Source: Bolinopsis microptera
Lineage: Eukaryota > Ctenophora > Tentaculata > Lobata > Bolinopsidae
Direction of reading: 5' to 3'
NCBI RefSeq assembly: GCF_026151205.1
Contig: NC_087072.1
Location: forward strand, 23,889,603 to 23,953,602
Length of the DNA stretch: 64,000 nt
Positions 50,101 to 61,700 of the stretch are shown here, one piece after another. How positions within the stretch are numbered: the stretch's first letter is position 1; the number at the start of each line of letters is the position of its first letter. Below the pieces are notes generated by a model. It was not told where the DNA came from. It saw only the letters and a list, made by a program, of their open reading frames with translations, and did no database searches. A program made the translations under genes and the position numbers.

Positions 50101-53100
50101 TATTTGTTATCGTATCTGTTTGTTTCATGTTTCCGTAATATGTATTTCGATAAAAGATATATTATCATATGATCGTGTTTTATTTGTATTGTCCTGAATT
50201 TCTGATTGAAGTTCAACCTTTGCAATATGGTAAATCATGAAGCTATAGAGCATAAAATATAGACACTTGTGGATCGTGGGACTATGACGGGTAGTACGTA
50301 TATAGAATTAGTTTTAACCACATACAATTAAATCATTCGTAAACTAATGTCAAGAATAGAAGATTTTTTATTTTAAGGGATTATTCGCAAATGACTTTAT
50401 TTCTTAGGAATACGGGATTTGAGAGAGAGAAAGATGACGGTAGAAGGGCCAGATGAGATCACGTAAAATTGTGATGGAACCATGGTCACTTTGAGCATTT
50501 CGTCACCTAGAATTAAAAACAGTCTAAGTCGAAAAAGTGTGTTTTGAGATAATCGATAAAAGCATTTTCCTGGAAATTAAAAGTACTGAGACATGTTTTT
50601 AATCAAATTCACAAACTGAACCTAGCTTTAGGCAACAACTTACAGCAACAAAAGTTCCCACACTAACTCTGGCCATTTTAAAAGTATGATCCAATTTCGA
50701 CTTAAGCCCTTTAAAAAAATAGTTTCTATTTAGAACATAGGCCCTTTTAATTTACATTTAAAGTTAATCCAGCAGAAATCTAAAAGGACCGATATCAAGA
50801 AAGACCCTTTTAACCATTTGTTAAGCTCTCCAGTATCAATCTAAGTTTGATATTTTCAACTTCATGAGACCAATTGATTTTGGTCTGAAGAAGTTGGAAA
50901 TATCAAACTGAATACTTTTGTACTCACGTGTTTTGGCATGTCGAAGAGTCCAGAGGTAAGGGGGTAGTTAGGGTACCGGGAAGGTCCACCACAGACTGCT
51001 GCAGAAACCTCATGTCTGATATCAACAAACTCAGATTCTGCAGAAGATGTTGCTAATGTTAGGGAGCTACCGCACATTGTTATGAAATATAAAAAGGCCC
51101 TGCTTTTCCCTGTCTATGACAATGATTGGAAAATCGGAACTTGTGATTCTGGGGAAAGTCGGAAATTACTACGTTTAGTATACGCTTCATTCTATTTACA
51201 CATTTACCCATGTTTGAAGTTTAAATCAAACCAGCAACTCAAGCTTAGAAACCCACCTGTATTCTTATTGTTGAAGTAGCTCTGACTATTTCTCGTCCAA
51301 CGACCCTGACTTTCTCCTCAACCTCCTCCTTCCATCCCAGGAACTTATCGACCACATAACTGTCACATAAATCAGTGTCAGTTTTATATCTCAATCAGAT
51401 ATGTGACAAGATCTCTTTTAAAACTAACTTATATCCGGGTACATCTAACTATAAAGCTATTGTTAAAACTCTTTCCATCATTTTCGGTATAACTCCACAA
51501 TCTCGTGAACAACGTCAAATTCTAATTTCTAATTCCCGACAACGACAACAACCCATCTCTGTAATTCTGTGAACGTGTAATTAATTACACGTCTCTCTAA
51601 CTGACGACCAGGTCTAGAGTAAAAGGGGGAAGTATTGCGGAGGACCAGGTCTAGAGTAAAAGGGGGAAGTATTGTGGAGCCTACCTTGCATGGTCCAGGC
51701 TGATGCGTGTCTCTACCAGCAAAGAATCATCTACTTCATCGTACTGGAGTTCAGCTAGAGTAATTGATAGTGCCCGCACTCGGCCAGTTTGGTTTTTTAA
51801 TGATTTGTGTGATTCACGCTCCTGGGAGAAAATTAAGATTAGAAGAAAAGAGAAATCAGTTGAAATGAGGTACAAATATAGTAAAATGGGGTTAATTCAG
51901 TGAAATGCATTACAAATTGAAGAAGTATTTCCGTATCTTGAAAATTGTTATGTTTCAAAAAGGCAAAAAAATAATCAAACAACGAACCCTATTTTTAATT
52001 TCTTTTGATTGTTCCCGAAACTCCTCTGAATTACTGAACATATTTCCGTAGTGATCTCGAGATGCTGTGTTTGCTATAAGCTTCGTGTCGATATACCGAT
52101 CATCCAATTTTCTGACCTGGAATTTTAATTGTATTTTCAAAAACCATCAGTTGGCCCTGGAATTTAAATTTGATAAAATTGGATTCTTAAAAACAATCAG
52201 TAGATCTATGACTCGATTTGCGTCACAGATATTCCGATGTTATATTACTATAATATGGAGTATTTATAAAGGAGTATTTATGTCTACCAGTTTAAGACTC
52301 ATGATAGGGTAGCCGCGAAGGGTATAACCGATTAAAGGCAGACGATGATAATCTGTAATGTGGGTACCTCTTTAGAAAGAGCCCGGAGTTGAGCTCTACT
52401 AACAGACAAATCACTGAGTTTCTCGGTAGCCGGTACTTCGCGTAATCGTACTGAAAATACGCATCCCTGAAGTATTGGTTCTTCATGGTCAGACTCGAGT
52501 CCAGCCCGAGTGCGACCTGTTTGATCCGGAAGTCAACCTCTGTGTTCTTGGACCACAGATTATCTGCCTGTAGGGTTGAAAGCGAGTTAGGGAAATTAAA
52601 GGTTAACCTTATGTCTTCACACGAGTCAGCCTTACTATAGCGCAGAAAGTCTAGTTTTACAAGAAAATAACGTTCCTTGAAGTCAACGCAAAGATTTTAT
52701 ATATTTCTAGTATCATGTCAAGATTGTTTTAGAAACATGCGAGTTTAAATTTGTTATTTGTGGGCAAAAAATTCCTGACGTTTTTCGGGGTGTTTTGGGC
52801 GGTGCATGATAGTATGGATTACCTGTATGTGAAGAGGTTGCTTGGAGGGGGAGAAATAAATGTCTTGAACATTTGTAGCAGTCTCTTTCAAGTCCCGGAA
52901 CACGGATATCCTATGAAGCATCTGATCCTGGCAAAGTTACAGTCTATTTGCTATGCGGTATGAATATAAGAAACTAAGAAACATTTATGGGACACGCCCC
53001 ACCAAATATTCATGAGTTTATGCGAGAAATTTGCTCGTATTTTTAACTTTCTTTGAACAAAACTTGAGACTCATGGCCGACAATTTGGCATCTGTGAGAT

Positions 53101-55741
53101 TGGGAAGAACTATAACAACGTACGCAGTACGCACAAACTGACCGCTAAAAATACTGCGAATCTTAACAGCACTCATTCATGATATGTACCTTGATCCTGT
53201 TAGATTTATTCTGGAGATGTTTGAGTTTAGCAGTTGTTTTGCTGATGAAGTTGTCTTGTGATATACTCTTTATCGCAGTTTGCCTGATGGAAGTCTCCTC
53301 CAAGGTCACCAACATCTTCCTTGCACAGTTGTCACACTCTGAAATATGTGGGGGATATTGATTCCTTGCACAGTTGTCACTCTCTGAAATATGTGGGGGA
53401 TATTCAAGCGATGAGTTATCAAATCACAATTACTACATGCCATCTCTCAATACTGTCCATCTGTTTGTTCGTTAGTATTTTTGTTTAGAAAACAATCTTC
53501 ACAACGATCTTTACGACATAATTTCATAAAGTTCTCATGGTTGTGATCGTCACCACCCGAATTCCTCCTATTAACCCATCACAGTATTGTGTGCAGAGCA
53601 GACTAGGTTTTAGTAACGGAAAATAGTTTAGCATTATATGGTCGCTGCTTTTTATCGGACTTTTAAATATGGATAATAAATTCAATAGAGCTCAGACATA
53701 TGTTCTATAAGAACAGACGCATATTATTAACTTTACCCTCCTTATTAGTTCTCATTTCCCTTGTTTTAACTTGCGGGTCACAAGAGGTGGGAGAATGTGT
53801 TACCTTGGAACATGCCATGAGACTCACACGAGATGCCCTGCCCCAACAAATAACTAATTCAACTGATCAAGTTCTTGAAGTCCCCCAATTACATGCTCAA
53901 CCACAAAGCTTAGCCGACGGTTGATGAGTCAAATGTTGACTTGTTATGATATAACCCTATTACCCACATTACCTCTTGCTCGTTTCATAGGGAGCTGTTA
54001 AAAAGCTGTTAAGGCTGGGCCCCGCAAGCTGTGAAATTAGATTTTGTTTGAATTTGGCGGTTTGAAACGATTTACTAAATTCTCACCAAATTCCTTCCCT
54101 AGGCTTAAAAGTTGCCTGGGTGCCGGATGCCCAACGTCTGTCAAGATAAAATAAGATTTCAACAATTTAATATGGCTTGATCCGTCTGAAAATGAACACA
54201 TTATATTATTTGAGATCTATTGAACTACTAAGATATCTGAAAAGTATGTCCTAAGGAAAGCTTGGCACGCTCAACACCTTTGGACAAGTACGGCTTTCCC
54301 TAACTAGCCATCGACCATAATCCTTACAACTGAAACCCTAATTAAAAAAAGTTAAAAGCATACGAGTTATCACTCAATTTGAATCTCTGAAAAAGTCATG
54401 AAAAGTAAACTAAGGCAAGCTATAACACGAGCTTGGTTACCTGTACATTGGAGAGTGTCGGTTAGGATGTAGCCAGTGTCACACTGACTACAGTCACGTC
54501 CGGTGTAACCAGTCTACAGGGGCACTGTCCTGAAGTGGAGCAGAGGGAGGAACTGGACCCAATCTCGCTGCACTCGCAATCTGAAACCAACAACCCCCAT
54601 TATTTCACCGTGTCGTAAATTAAAGTAAAAATAGAAGTATTACTTTGCCATAACCTGATTTACCGTACCCATCAATTTCATAAACATTATTTGGTGTGAG
54701 GACCGGATAAGTGAAGCCTGCTCAGGTTAGTATCAATTACTTGGAATCAATGAGTCGGTTATAGGTGCGGGCTTTAGAAGTCTGAGTCGGCAACTGTCTT
54801 TAACTTGACCAAACTTACAGCCCAATTTCAGGGCCTTAATTTCATGACTAATTGTTGTTGATTTCCACGCTCATACGATTATATATATACGGAGAGTGAC
54901 AAAGTTTGCGGAATGGAAAATCACACGACATACATCTAATTCATATATTCTCATTGATACCGTGGCTCATACAATAGAGAAAAAGTTTACAAACCTGAGC
55001 AAGGCTGGCGGGCGTGTCTCCAGTAGCCGTCCTGACACTTATCACACTTCCTGCCAGTGTGACCCCTCTTACAGAAACAGTCCCCCGTCGTACCATTACA
55101 GTGAAGGGAGTGTGACCCAATCACATCACAGCTGCAGTTTTTGCAGTCCTCGTCGTTTAGATACCCGTAAGTGTAGAGCTGAAGGAGGAGTGAGTTGTTA
55201 TAAATGGTCAGGGGGGTCATTATATAGGCGGAATTTCAGCGAACCTAACATTTATTTGTATTACTAGCAAACCATGTATGTATTGATATCCTGTGGTCAA
55301 CTTTCGAATCCCTTGTAATTTGCGAGACGGAAATAGAAAATGTCGGGTTAAATGTAAGTTGGATCATTGACCCTCTCTCTCGCTGATCTAGCATTATTAC
55401 AGCAAAAAAGGAAGCAATGATTTTGGGTTTTCTCTGATGACCGGTTTTTTAGTTACAACATCGTTTCCTTCTTGCGAACAGTGACTACAAACACACAATT
55501 ATAAATCAACTCATTTGTCTCGACCTATATCAACCCTGAAATCCATTCGAAGGATTCAATCTGGATCACCATAATTCTGAATAATCTAGAATTCGGCCAT
55601 CAAGATCGAACCCTTCCTGAGAATAACACTGAGTTAACACTGATGCCGACAGACTGGGTGCCGTATTCTTACTTTATAGTAGTTACAGGGGATGTAGGCC
55701 GCGGCACTTAGGGATAGGAGGAGCGACAGTGCAAGTAACAT
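44101..55741 (-). CDS. Short laminin alpha-like chain, 15 exons, two frame breaks
   Basis: Laminins are secreted basement-membrane proteins. Exons in transcript order: 55673-55741, 54995-55178, 54441-54580, 53190-53338, 52823-52927, 52368-52567, 51988-52116, 51685-51821, 51257-51359, 50928-51037, 49591-49799, 45621-45904, 45378-45506, 44899-45107, 44101-44761. Signal peptide MLLALSLLLSLSAAA; two laminin-type EGF modules (residues about 34-131; CFCKRGHTGRKCDKCQDGYW in the first); ECDNC at the start of about 475 residues of coiled coil; then about 330 residues of LG type (EIRLGFRSDRKTGTILSIG; GFAGCITQLQINRSPIG). Total about 939 residues, much shorter than usual alpha chains, with no LN domain and fewer LG modules than five. 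Exons 54441-54580 and 52368-52567 each lack one base (near 54510 and 52450). All other phases match. LAMA4-like in layout, but orthology is unproven. Confidence 0.83.
46139..46987. mobile_element. TA-flanked mariner-like foldback, 849 bases
   Basis: Ends are CAGGGTGGCCC and GGGCCACCCTG with TA duplication at 46137-46138 and 46988-46989, as in Tc1/mariner elements. The arms of about 400 bases are imperfectly complementary around a centre near 46563. No transposase frame. It sits in the laminin-like intron between exons 45621-45904 and 49591-49799. A single matching end is found at 7062-7090. Confidence 0.85.
47004..47083. repeat. Perfect 80-base AT-rich palindrome
   Basis: Forty-base arms with no spacer, reading ATATCAATTTACAATAATTA and onward on the left and its complement on the right, centred at 47043/47044. 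It starts 14 bases after the TA of the mariner-like foldback. Confidence 0.9.
47991..48190. repeat. 85-base direct duplication in a laminin-like intron
   Basis: The segment CTTTTTAAGTTTGATTTGTT ... TTACGATCAGCC occurs at 47991-48075 and 48106-48190 without differences that I can see, with a partial third copy between. It is a recent local duplication. Confidence 0.85.
48460..48531. promoter_or_regulatory. Five CACGTG E-boxes in a 33-bp tandem repeat
   Basis: CACGTG occurs at 48460, 48473, 48493, 48506 and 48526; spacing is exactly 33 within each series. CACGTG is the core site for USF, MYC/MAX and MITF/TFE-type bHLH proteins. The cluster lies about 640 bases upstream of the small plus-strand frame at 49174. 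Function is inferred only from the motif. Confidence 0.55.
49054..49101 (+). promoter_or_regulatory. CCAAT-box pair
   Basis: CCAATCAG occurs at 49054 and CCAATCAGAG at 49097, with a weaker ATCAATCAGG at about 49127. Paired CCAAT boxes typically bind NF-Y in animal promoters. They lie 70-120 bases upstream of the ATG at 49174, where a proximal promoter of a small gene would be. Confidence 0.4.
49174..49329 (+). CDS. Candidate 51-residue two-helix membrane micropeptide
   Basis: An ATG-to-TAA frame on the strand opposite the laminin-like gene, inside its large intron. The protein begins MSLFRGGDRTFPD and then has two hydrophobic stretches (FAFALIFLCFISYVF and IFVGFIIILGVLFML) separated by HP, ending RYLV. 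The pattern is a short charged N-terminus plus a membrane hairpin. Two CCAAT boxes and five E-boxes lie upstream. No family recognised. No clear polyadenylation signal follows closely. It could be a chance frame. Confidence 0.35.
   Translation: MSLFRGGDRTFPDIGFAFALIFLCFISYVFHPIFVGFIIILGVLFMLRYLV
53317..53405 (-). repeat. 45-base tandem duplication spanning a laminin-like 3' splice site
   Basis: The segment TTCCTTGCACAGTTGTCAC...GATATT is present twice, offset by 45 bases. It contains the acceptor and the first 20 or so bases of exon 53190-53338, so two equivalent acceptors (ATATTTCAG) precede the exon. Confidence 0.85.
53700..53924 (+). CDS. Candidate 74-residue secreted peptide precursor
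   Basis: An open frame on the strand opposite the laminin-like gene, within an intron. The N-terminus has a basic n-region (KNRR) and a hydrophobic core (LLTLPSLLVLISLVL) followed by TCGSQE, typical of a signal peptide; the rest is polar, with one NST glycosylation sequon and an end of SLADG. No dibasic cleavage sites, and only one cysteine in the mature part. No family recognised. Chance cannot be excluded. Confidence 0.25.
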   Translation: MFYKNRRILLTLPSLLVLISLVLTCGSQEVGECVTLEHAMRLTRDALPQQITNSTDQVLEVPQLHAQPQSLADG

Positions 55742-58700
55742 AACATTTTGTAGACAGTCCTCAGATCAGCTCACGTTGGTCTCGTCTCAGCTGCTACCAC
55801 GATACACGCAGACTAAACTAGCAAGATCAAAGGTGTAATACATTTAGATATATTGGCACAATTTATACAGTGGCGACAGAATAATCTAAGCATTGACAAA
55901 TCAAGAGCGCCTGAATAAGAATTCTTTTAAAACAATTATTAATGACAAAATTGATGGGGAAAATTACAAAACGATTCACGGGGCATATAGAGTTTCAAAG
56001 GAACGATTCAGCAGCAAAGGGGAAGGTTAGAAATGTAAATTAGTTCCGGTGGATAGCGGCAGAATGAGCAGTGACTACTCACAAATGAACTGGTTCTACA
56101 ATACGTGAAGCGGGCAGGAAAAACCAAATGAAAAGGAGGTTGATAACTCGATATGGAGAAATGATCTGGCTAAAAACATCTATCTGATGAACAGAAATCG
56201 GCACAGTCTCAAGGTAGGCGCAGGAAAAATAATACGATTTGGCAATTTTAAAAAGATGTTTTCACGTAGTGAAGAAAAAGGGCTAATAGTTCTGAAAGAG
56301 GGTGATGTGGCTGATGACGGTTACAGGGTGGAATGCTGAAATTAGATCACGATATCTTAAACTCCGATGACAGGAGATCAGATCAGGGGCCGGAGAGCTG
56401 TTTTCTTAACATCGTCGAGTCAAGACAGAACGGCACTGCGGAGGAAGAGGTTGAGCAGCGGAGTACTGCTCTCTCTCTCTCTCTCTCCCCACACGCTGTC
56501 CTCAGACGAGGGGATGAGGTCAGATACCGACATATCGCCCAGCTCAAACAGAAGTACTCCATCAAAATTCATTTAATTAACAAATCGCAAACTGAATATT
56601 TCTGGCCCCCTGTACAGAGAGTTTCGTTTATAGAATGCCAGGATTAAATCTCGGAGTTCAAATTGAAAATAGCTAGGTCTCATCTACATTAGCTGAGGTA
56701 ACAATTTGTAGGGTGGCACATTCCAGGATTGATCCTAACGGTCACGGCTCTCCAGACTTTTGGAATCGAAAATTCACTTTTTAAGCGTCAAGACGCCCGG
56801 GGGACAGTCGCCTAATTTCAATCGAAGGAACGGTGCAGTGCACTGGGCCTTAGTCCTTAACTACCACGCCTAATGTTAAATGTGAAGCGAACTCAGAAAT
56901 AGCACCAGATAATCTGATTTGTAAATGAAATGAACCCCGCATTAACTACTCCCTCCACAATCTGTTCCCTAAAACACAGGAACGGGGGCACCCAGATAAC
57001 GTACAACCGGGCAGCAGCCCACACCAAAAGAGATGGAAGTGATGCAATACAAACAACAACAACAAGTAAACAAAAGCTATAAACAGGAATTATAAAAGGA
57101 TCGAGAAGTTGCTTGAAGAGTGAGGAAAGAGCAGGGTCGGGAAGTCTGGGGCCTGGAAGCTTGTACCTGCAGCGTGCTTTGCACCATACTAAGTCTTGTA
57201 GGGGGATCAAAACTCGGCTTGGGGAGGTTTTTAAAACTAATCACTACTTCACATGCAGCAAATCTATCAGTTAATATAGTGGGTTATTGTATCCGACAAC
57301 ATGCTATTGTTTCATTATGTAGTGGGCTAGGGCCAACCACCAACCACGTGGTATGATGAAAAACATTGCGCCACGTGACGTCATTAAATTGGCCCTTGAT
57401 ACGTCATCAAAACCATCCCTCTGACCTACCTAGATGTGATGCAACAAAGCTGTAAAAGGGCATGGACGGTAGGTTAAATATGGGAAGGAAGGGTGAAGCC
57501 AGATCTAAGCTCCGGATGTGACAAGTAGTCTGCTAATGTATCAATGATGTATCGTCCGTGAGATAAACTTTCCATTACTGTTACCCATGATATCACTTTT
57601 GCAGTGATGATACGGTCCAGTAGATACAATTAGACGGCGATAAGACATGCTCAGAGAGCGTGAGGACGCGAATCAAGATATCATCATGACATTCAGCCAC
57701 CAGCCAGGTGTAACAGGATAGTATCTACCTTACTGACCACGCTACAGTCTACACGAATACTAACAGAGTTACAACCAAATGCTTTTAAACTTTCAAAGTC
57801 AAACTTATCAAGCTAAAATCGAGCAATTTGACCTTTTAAGTCCATGTACTGTTCTTTAGAAGTCACATTCAAGTGAACCAAGGCAATGTGTTATTAAATC
57901 TGAGGCAAAAAGCTCATAAATTTCTCGTTTATTAAAGCCAGGCATAGCGCGTTGATGGATTTTGTCCCTTAATGCAAAACTTACGTAAATGGGATCTGAA
58001 TGGAGAAAGCGTTGATGGGTTCTGAGTGAAAAGTGGGAACTAAATATAGGGACAAAGAATGCGAGCAAGTAAAACTCGATTGCATAAAATAAAAAGTGAT
58101 CTTCACAAAGGCCTCCTATATAAGAGGAATGGGGTGGTAATAACCACCGTCGTGACACAGGCAAGAAACCCATTAGAATATTGACATCAGATATCATCAT
58201 GCTTGAGATTGTGAAACCCCCTCCCCGTAAAAAATGAAACTGACGGGGCACTTATCACCGTTCATGTAAATTGCAAGGATATGTCACACTTTGATGAAAT
58301 ACCTGACATCATGATTGGCCTAACTTCACCAAAGCTTCACACACATTATATAATGGGGTATGACATAGAAGGATGGCAATGCAAAAATTAATGGTCATTG
58401 GGGCACTGACCGAATAATTCCAAGAGCTTCCCAGAATTAACCGCAGTGTTTGAGTAACGGTAGACCGTACCCAGGCTAACACAACAGCTGCCTGGTTCCT
58501 TAAATATAGAACACGGCTCATACTCGGTGAATAACAATATTCAGAGGAACATTCGTATAGTCTGCGGCTCGAGCGGGGTCAAATCTAAACCTGGCCCAGA
58601 AATCGTTGACCGATGTATTTCCAATCAAAGAGAGCTACATAGTTGGTAGGGTTAGATTTGTCAAAGCCGCATTGTACACCAGTGTGCCATGTCTAAGGCC

Positions 58701-61700
58701 AAGTGACAGGAGAGATTAAAGTGACATATTTACTTCTAAATTAGTATTGATCTCTTGAAGTCTCTATCAGGATAGCAACACTCCCTATATTTCGTCTACA
58801 AGACGTCAGACATAAAGGGGCCGGAAACGGCAAACAACAACGTCCTGCAACGATACTAGACATACCGAAAAGTTGAGACGACGTACGAGGAGCTTGGTCC
58901 TGAAGCACCAAATCTAATACGATTTAGTTTAATTACAGGACTATACTAACTAAACTAAACACCGAAAAACAAAAAATAAACGCATCTAAACTTCGTCAGT
59001 AAGAGCGTTACAATGTTATGTCTGAATCTTTGGGAATATGGTGAACGCCGCAAACTCAGTTAAGTGATCAACGTATAACAGGAGTATGATCTGCTGTAAG
59101 TAGGAACATTACACACGTGCATTAAGCCATGTCGAAAGTATAGGTTGGTAAATTGATTGTGGATGACATATTTTTACAGCGTTCTCTGAACGTTTTGAGC
59201 GATTTAGATGATCGATTTAACAATTTCTTCACAAGGACTGCAAAACCGCGAACAGATAAAAATATCTAAAAAATTTAGAGAGGGAGACAGCACTTCGCCA
59301 GATCGAGAGAAATTCGATTATTTTCGATGGCGTTTAAACTTAACAATTGAAATGTGAAAACATCAGACACCATTGGGCGCTGCTTAATATGCCCGGATCG
59401 TAATCGAATCAGTGAATCATTGGCCATCAACATTTGTTTAAAAACATTGGGTCTAATCCTATTAGCAGGTCAGAAAATCTTTTGAAAACCGATAACGAGG
59501 CAGCGATATAATGGTCACCAATGCCGGAACGATCGAGAGTGACATGATCAGCATATAAAACGTACACATAGACAAAAGAACGAATTGGTCGTTCGTTAAC
59601 CTAATATGGTAGTTTGTAAAAACCTCCCCGAGTGCCCTACCAAAACGATCGAGCACCCGAAGATATGTCTGGCAAATCTCATTTCGTTAGCAGGCGGCGG
59701 TCGGTAGCCAGTCAGTACTAAAGAGACCCGTTAGAACTTTAGAAGATCCCAGGGAAAAACCTGCCAAACTGATCGCCCGATTAAATTACAAAGTAGTGCG
59801 GTGGACGATATTAATCAGCAAATAAACTGCGGTCAAGAGCTAGGAATTGGAAAAACGCAACTAATCGCTAGTCAAGAGGAGTAATGAGCGTGGCACCCCT
59901 TAGTACAAGGGGTTGTGTTTCAAAATCTAGGAAACTCTGTCTTAACTATCTTTATCTATCACGATGTGGGGGCAGGCTGCTGTTCGCGGGGTTTCCAGCT
60001 GTCCCTGAGCTTCCTATATTAAACACTAGTGGAGAAAGAGCGAGGCAGAGAACACTGAATCGTACAAATTTTAAACAAGGAGAGGCTGCTTGACAGGTTA
60101 GCGGAACTGTGCCGACTACAAAAAGTACTTTCGCGTGAAGGGTGGGCGAACTATAGCAACTAGTGGACACACCAACGCATACGGAATGTTTTTAAAATCT
60201 GTTTACAACGCAAAAAATAAATTTGAAGGTAATAATATTTATAGGGATTAAGTCACGACTAAGTGTATGAAGCGAGCTGCCTTTGATGTTAGTGAAGAAA
60301 AATAGAACGCTGAAATTGAATTAGGAATGCTCGGTTAAACCTATCAAATGCTCAGAGGATCCCAGACCAGGCAACATGTAACATTTCAGGTCATACACTC
60401 GTGCCGTGAGAGGAGCTATGAAGCGTGGAAAAATGAATTTAGCAAAAAAGGAATACTGAAGACTGAAGTGTTGACGCTGACCCTGGAAAAGGCGGGCCTT
60501 GTTCTGCTTGTACACTTTACATGTTAGGGGAGAGAGTTCAGCAGGTACGTTTCACCTTATCAATGCTCAATATCGCGTGAAGGAACGTCCCGGCCGACAC
60601 GTGATCCCCAAACCCAATGAGGAGACATGTGAGTCGAGCCCACCCACCAAGCCCACACTACTCCTAATCCGACAAATCGACAAAAACTGCAGGAGCCAGA
60701 AACTTACAAAGTTGGAACATCGGAAGAGCGTTAACTGTAAATCAAAGACAATGCTAAGTAAAGTTTAAAAGTGAAGAACGAATCAATTTCCACGCCCTAC
60801 GACCAGGTCGGCTGCCCCTCGCTAAAGGCAGGATGTTGCGAAAATATGTGGGTTATTGTCCTTCTTCGTGAATTTTCAGGGAACAAATTGAGAATTACCC
60901 CGCATATTATGAAATATCCAGACGTCAACAGCGTGCCTCTCTCGTGGGGCTAGTTTGTTAAAAGATGCTTTTAAAAAGGACAGCCCTTAAAGTTTAAGCC
61001 TCCAAAACACGCCCTATATAGTTGTTAGTCCGCCGTGTAGACTGCAGGTCAGGATTACTTTCCACCAACTTGATCGAGCTGCTTCCCCGGGAACCGTGCC
61101 AACAATGCAAAAGATCCAGCTGTCCCAATAGTAAACTATCAGATCATCACAGCTCAGCTCATGTCATGTACAATGTTCCGTGAGAAAACCACCACTAGTT
61201 CGGTTTAACAGACGAAAAAAAAAGCAATAGAAATTGTTTTGTCAAGTGCAGTCAGCAGTTCAAAATATGAATTACGGAATCAATGATGATGAGAATTTCA
61301 GTAATAAGTAATTAAAGTGTAACGCGTTTACTCAAACTTACGTATTGAAATTAACAGTAAAATCTGCGACTACGAAGTGCACTCGTAAACTAATTTAAGG
61401 AGACAACTGACAAATTAATAAGAAAAATACATCCAAAGAAGAAGGAAGTATAGGAAGTAGGAACTGGTTTTGCACAACTGGACACAGGTGCAATTCCAAA
61501 GAATTGCCAGAAATTCACGAAAGACGTTAAATTAAAACTGAAATCAACATAATATTTGAATACCTGAATTGTCCATTGTTCCTAAAACTAATGGGGGATC
61601 AGTTACCCAGATTCAAGATGTTCATAGTAAAAACCTATTAAGGATGACGTATTAAACTGAAGTTGAGCTCCATCAGCTACTCTTGCGACAAGATAAACGA

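Noticed and set aside
50411-50515. Possible extra laminin-like exon (after TTCTAG, reading DEMLKVTMVPSQFY)
   Set aside because: Its phase does not fit the neighbours, and skipping it joins 50928-51037 to 49591-49799 perfectly.
54896-55267. 123-codon plus-strand frame
   Set aside because: It is antisense to the first laminin EGF exon, whose cysteine spacing on the minus strand is diagnostic.
57856-58251. 131-codon minus-strand frame
   Set aside because: Longest frame in the empty region, but no recognised motif, no splice partners and no codon pattern I can defend; chance is likely.
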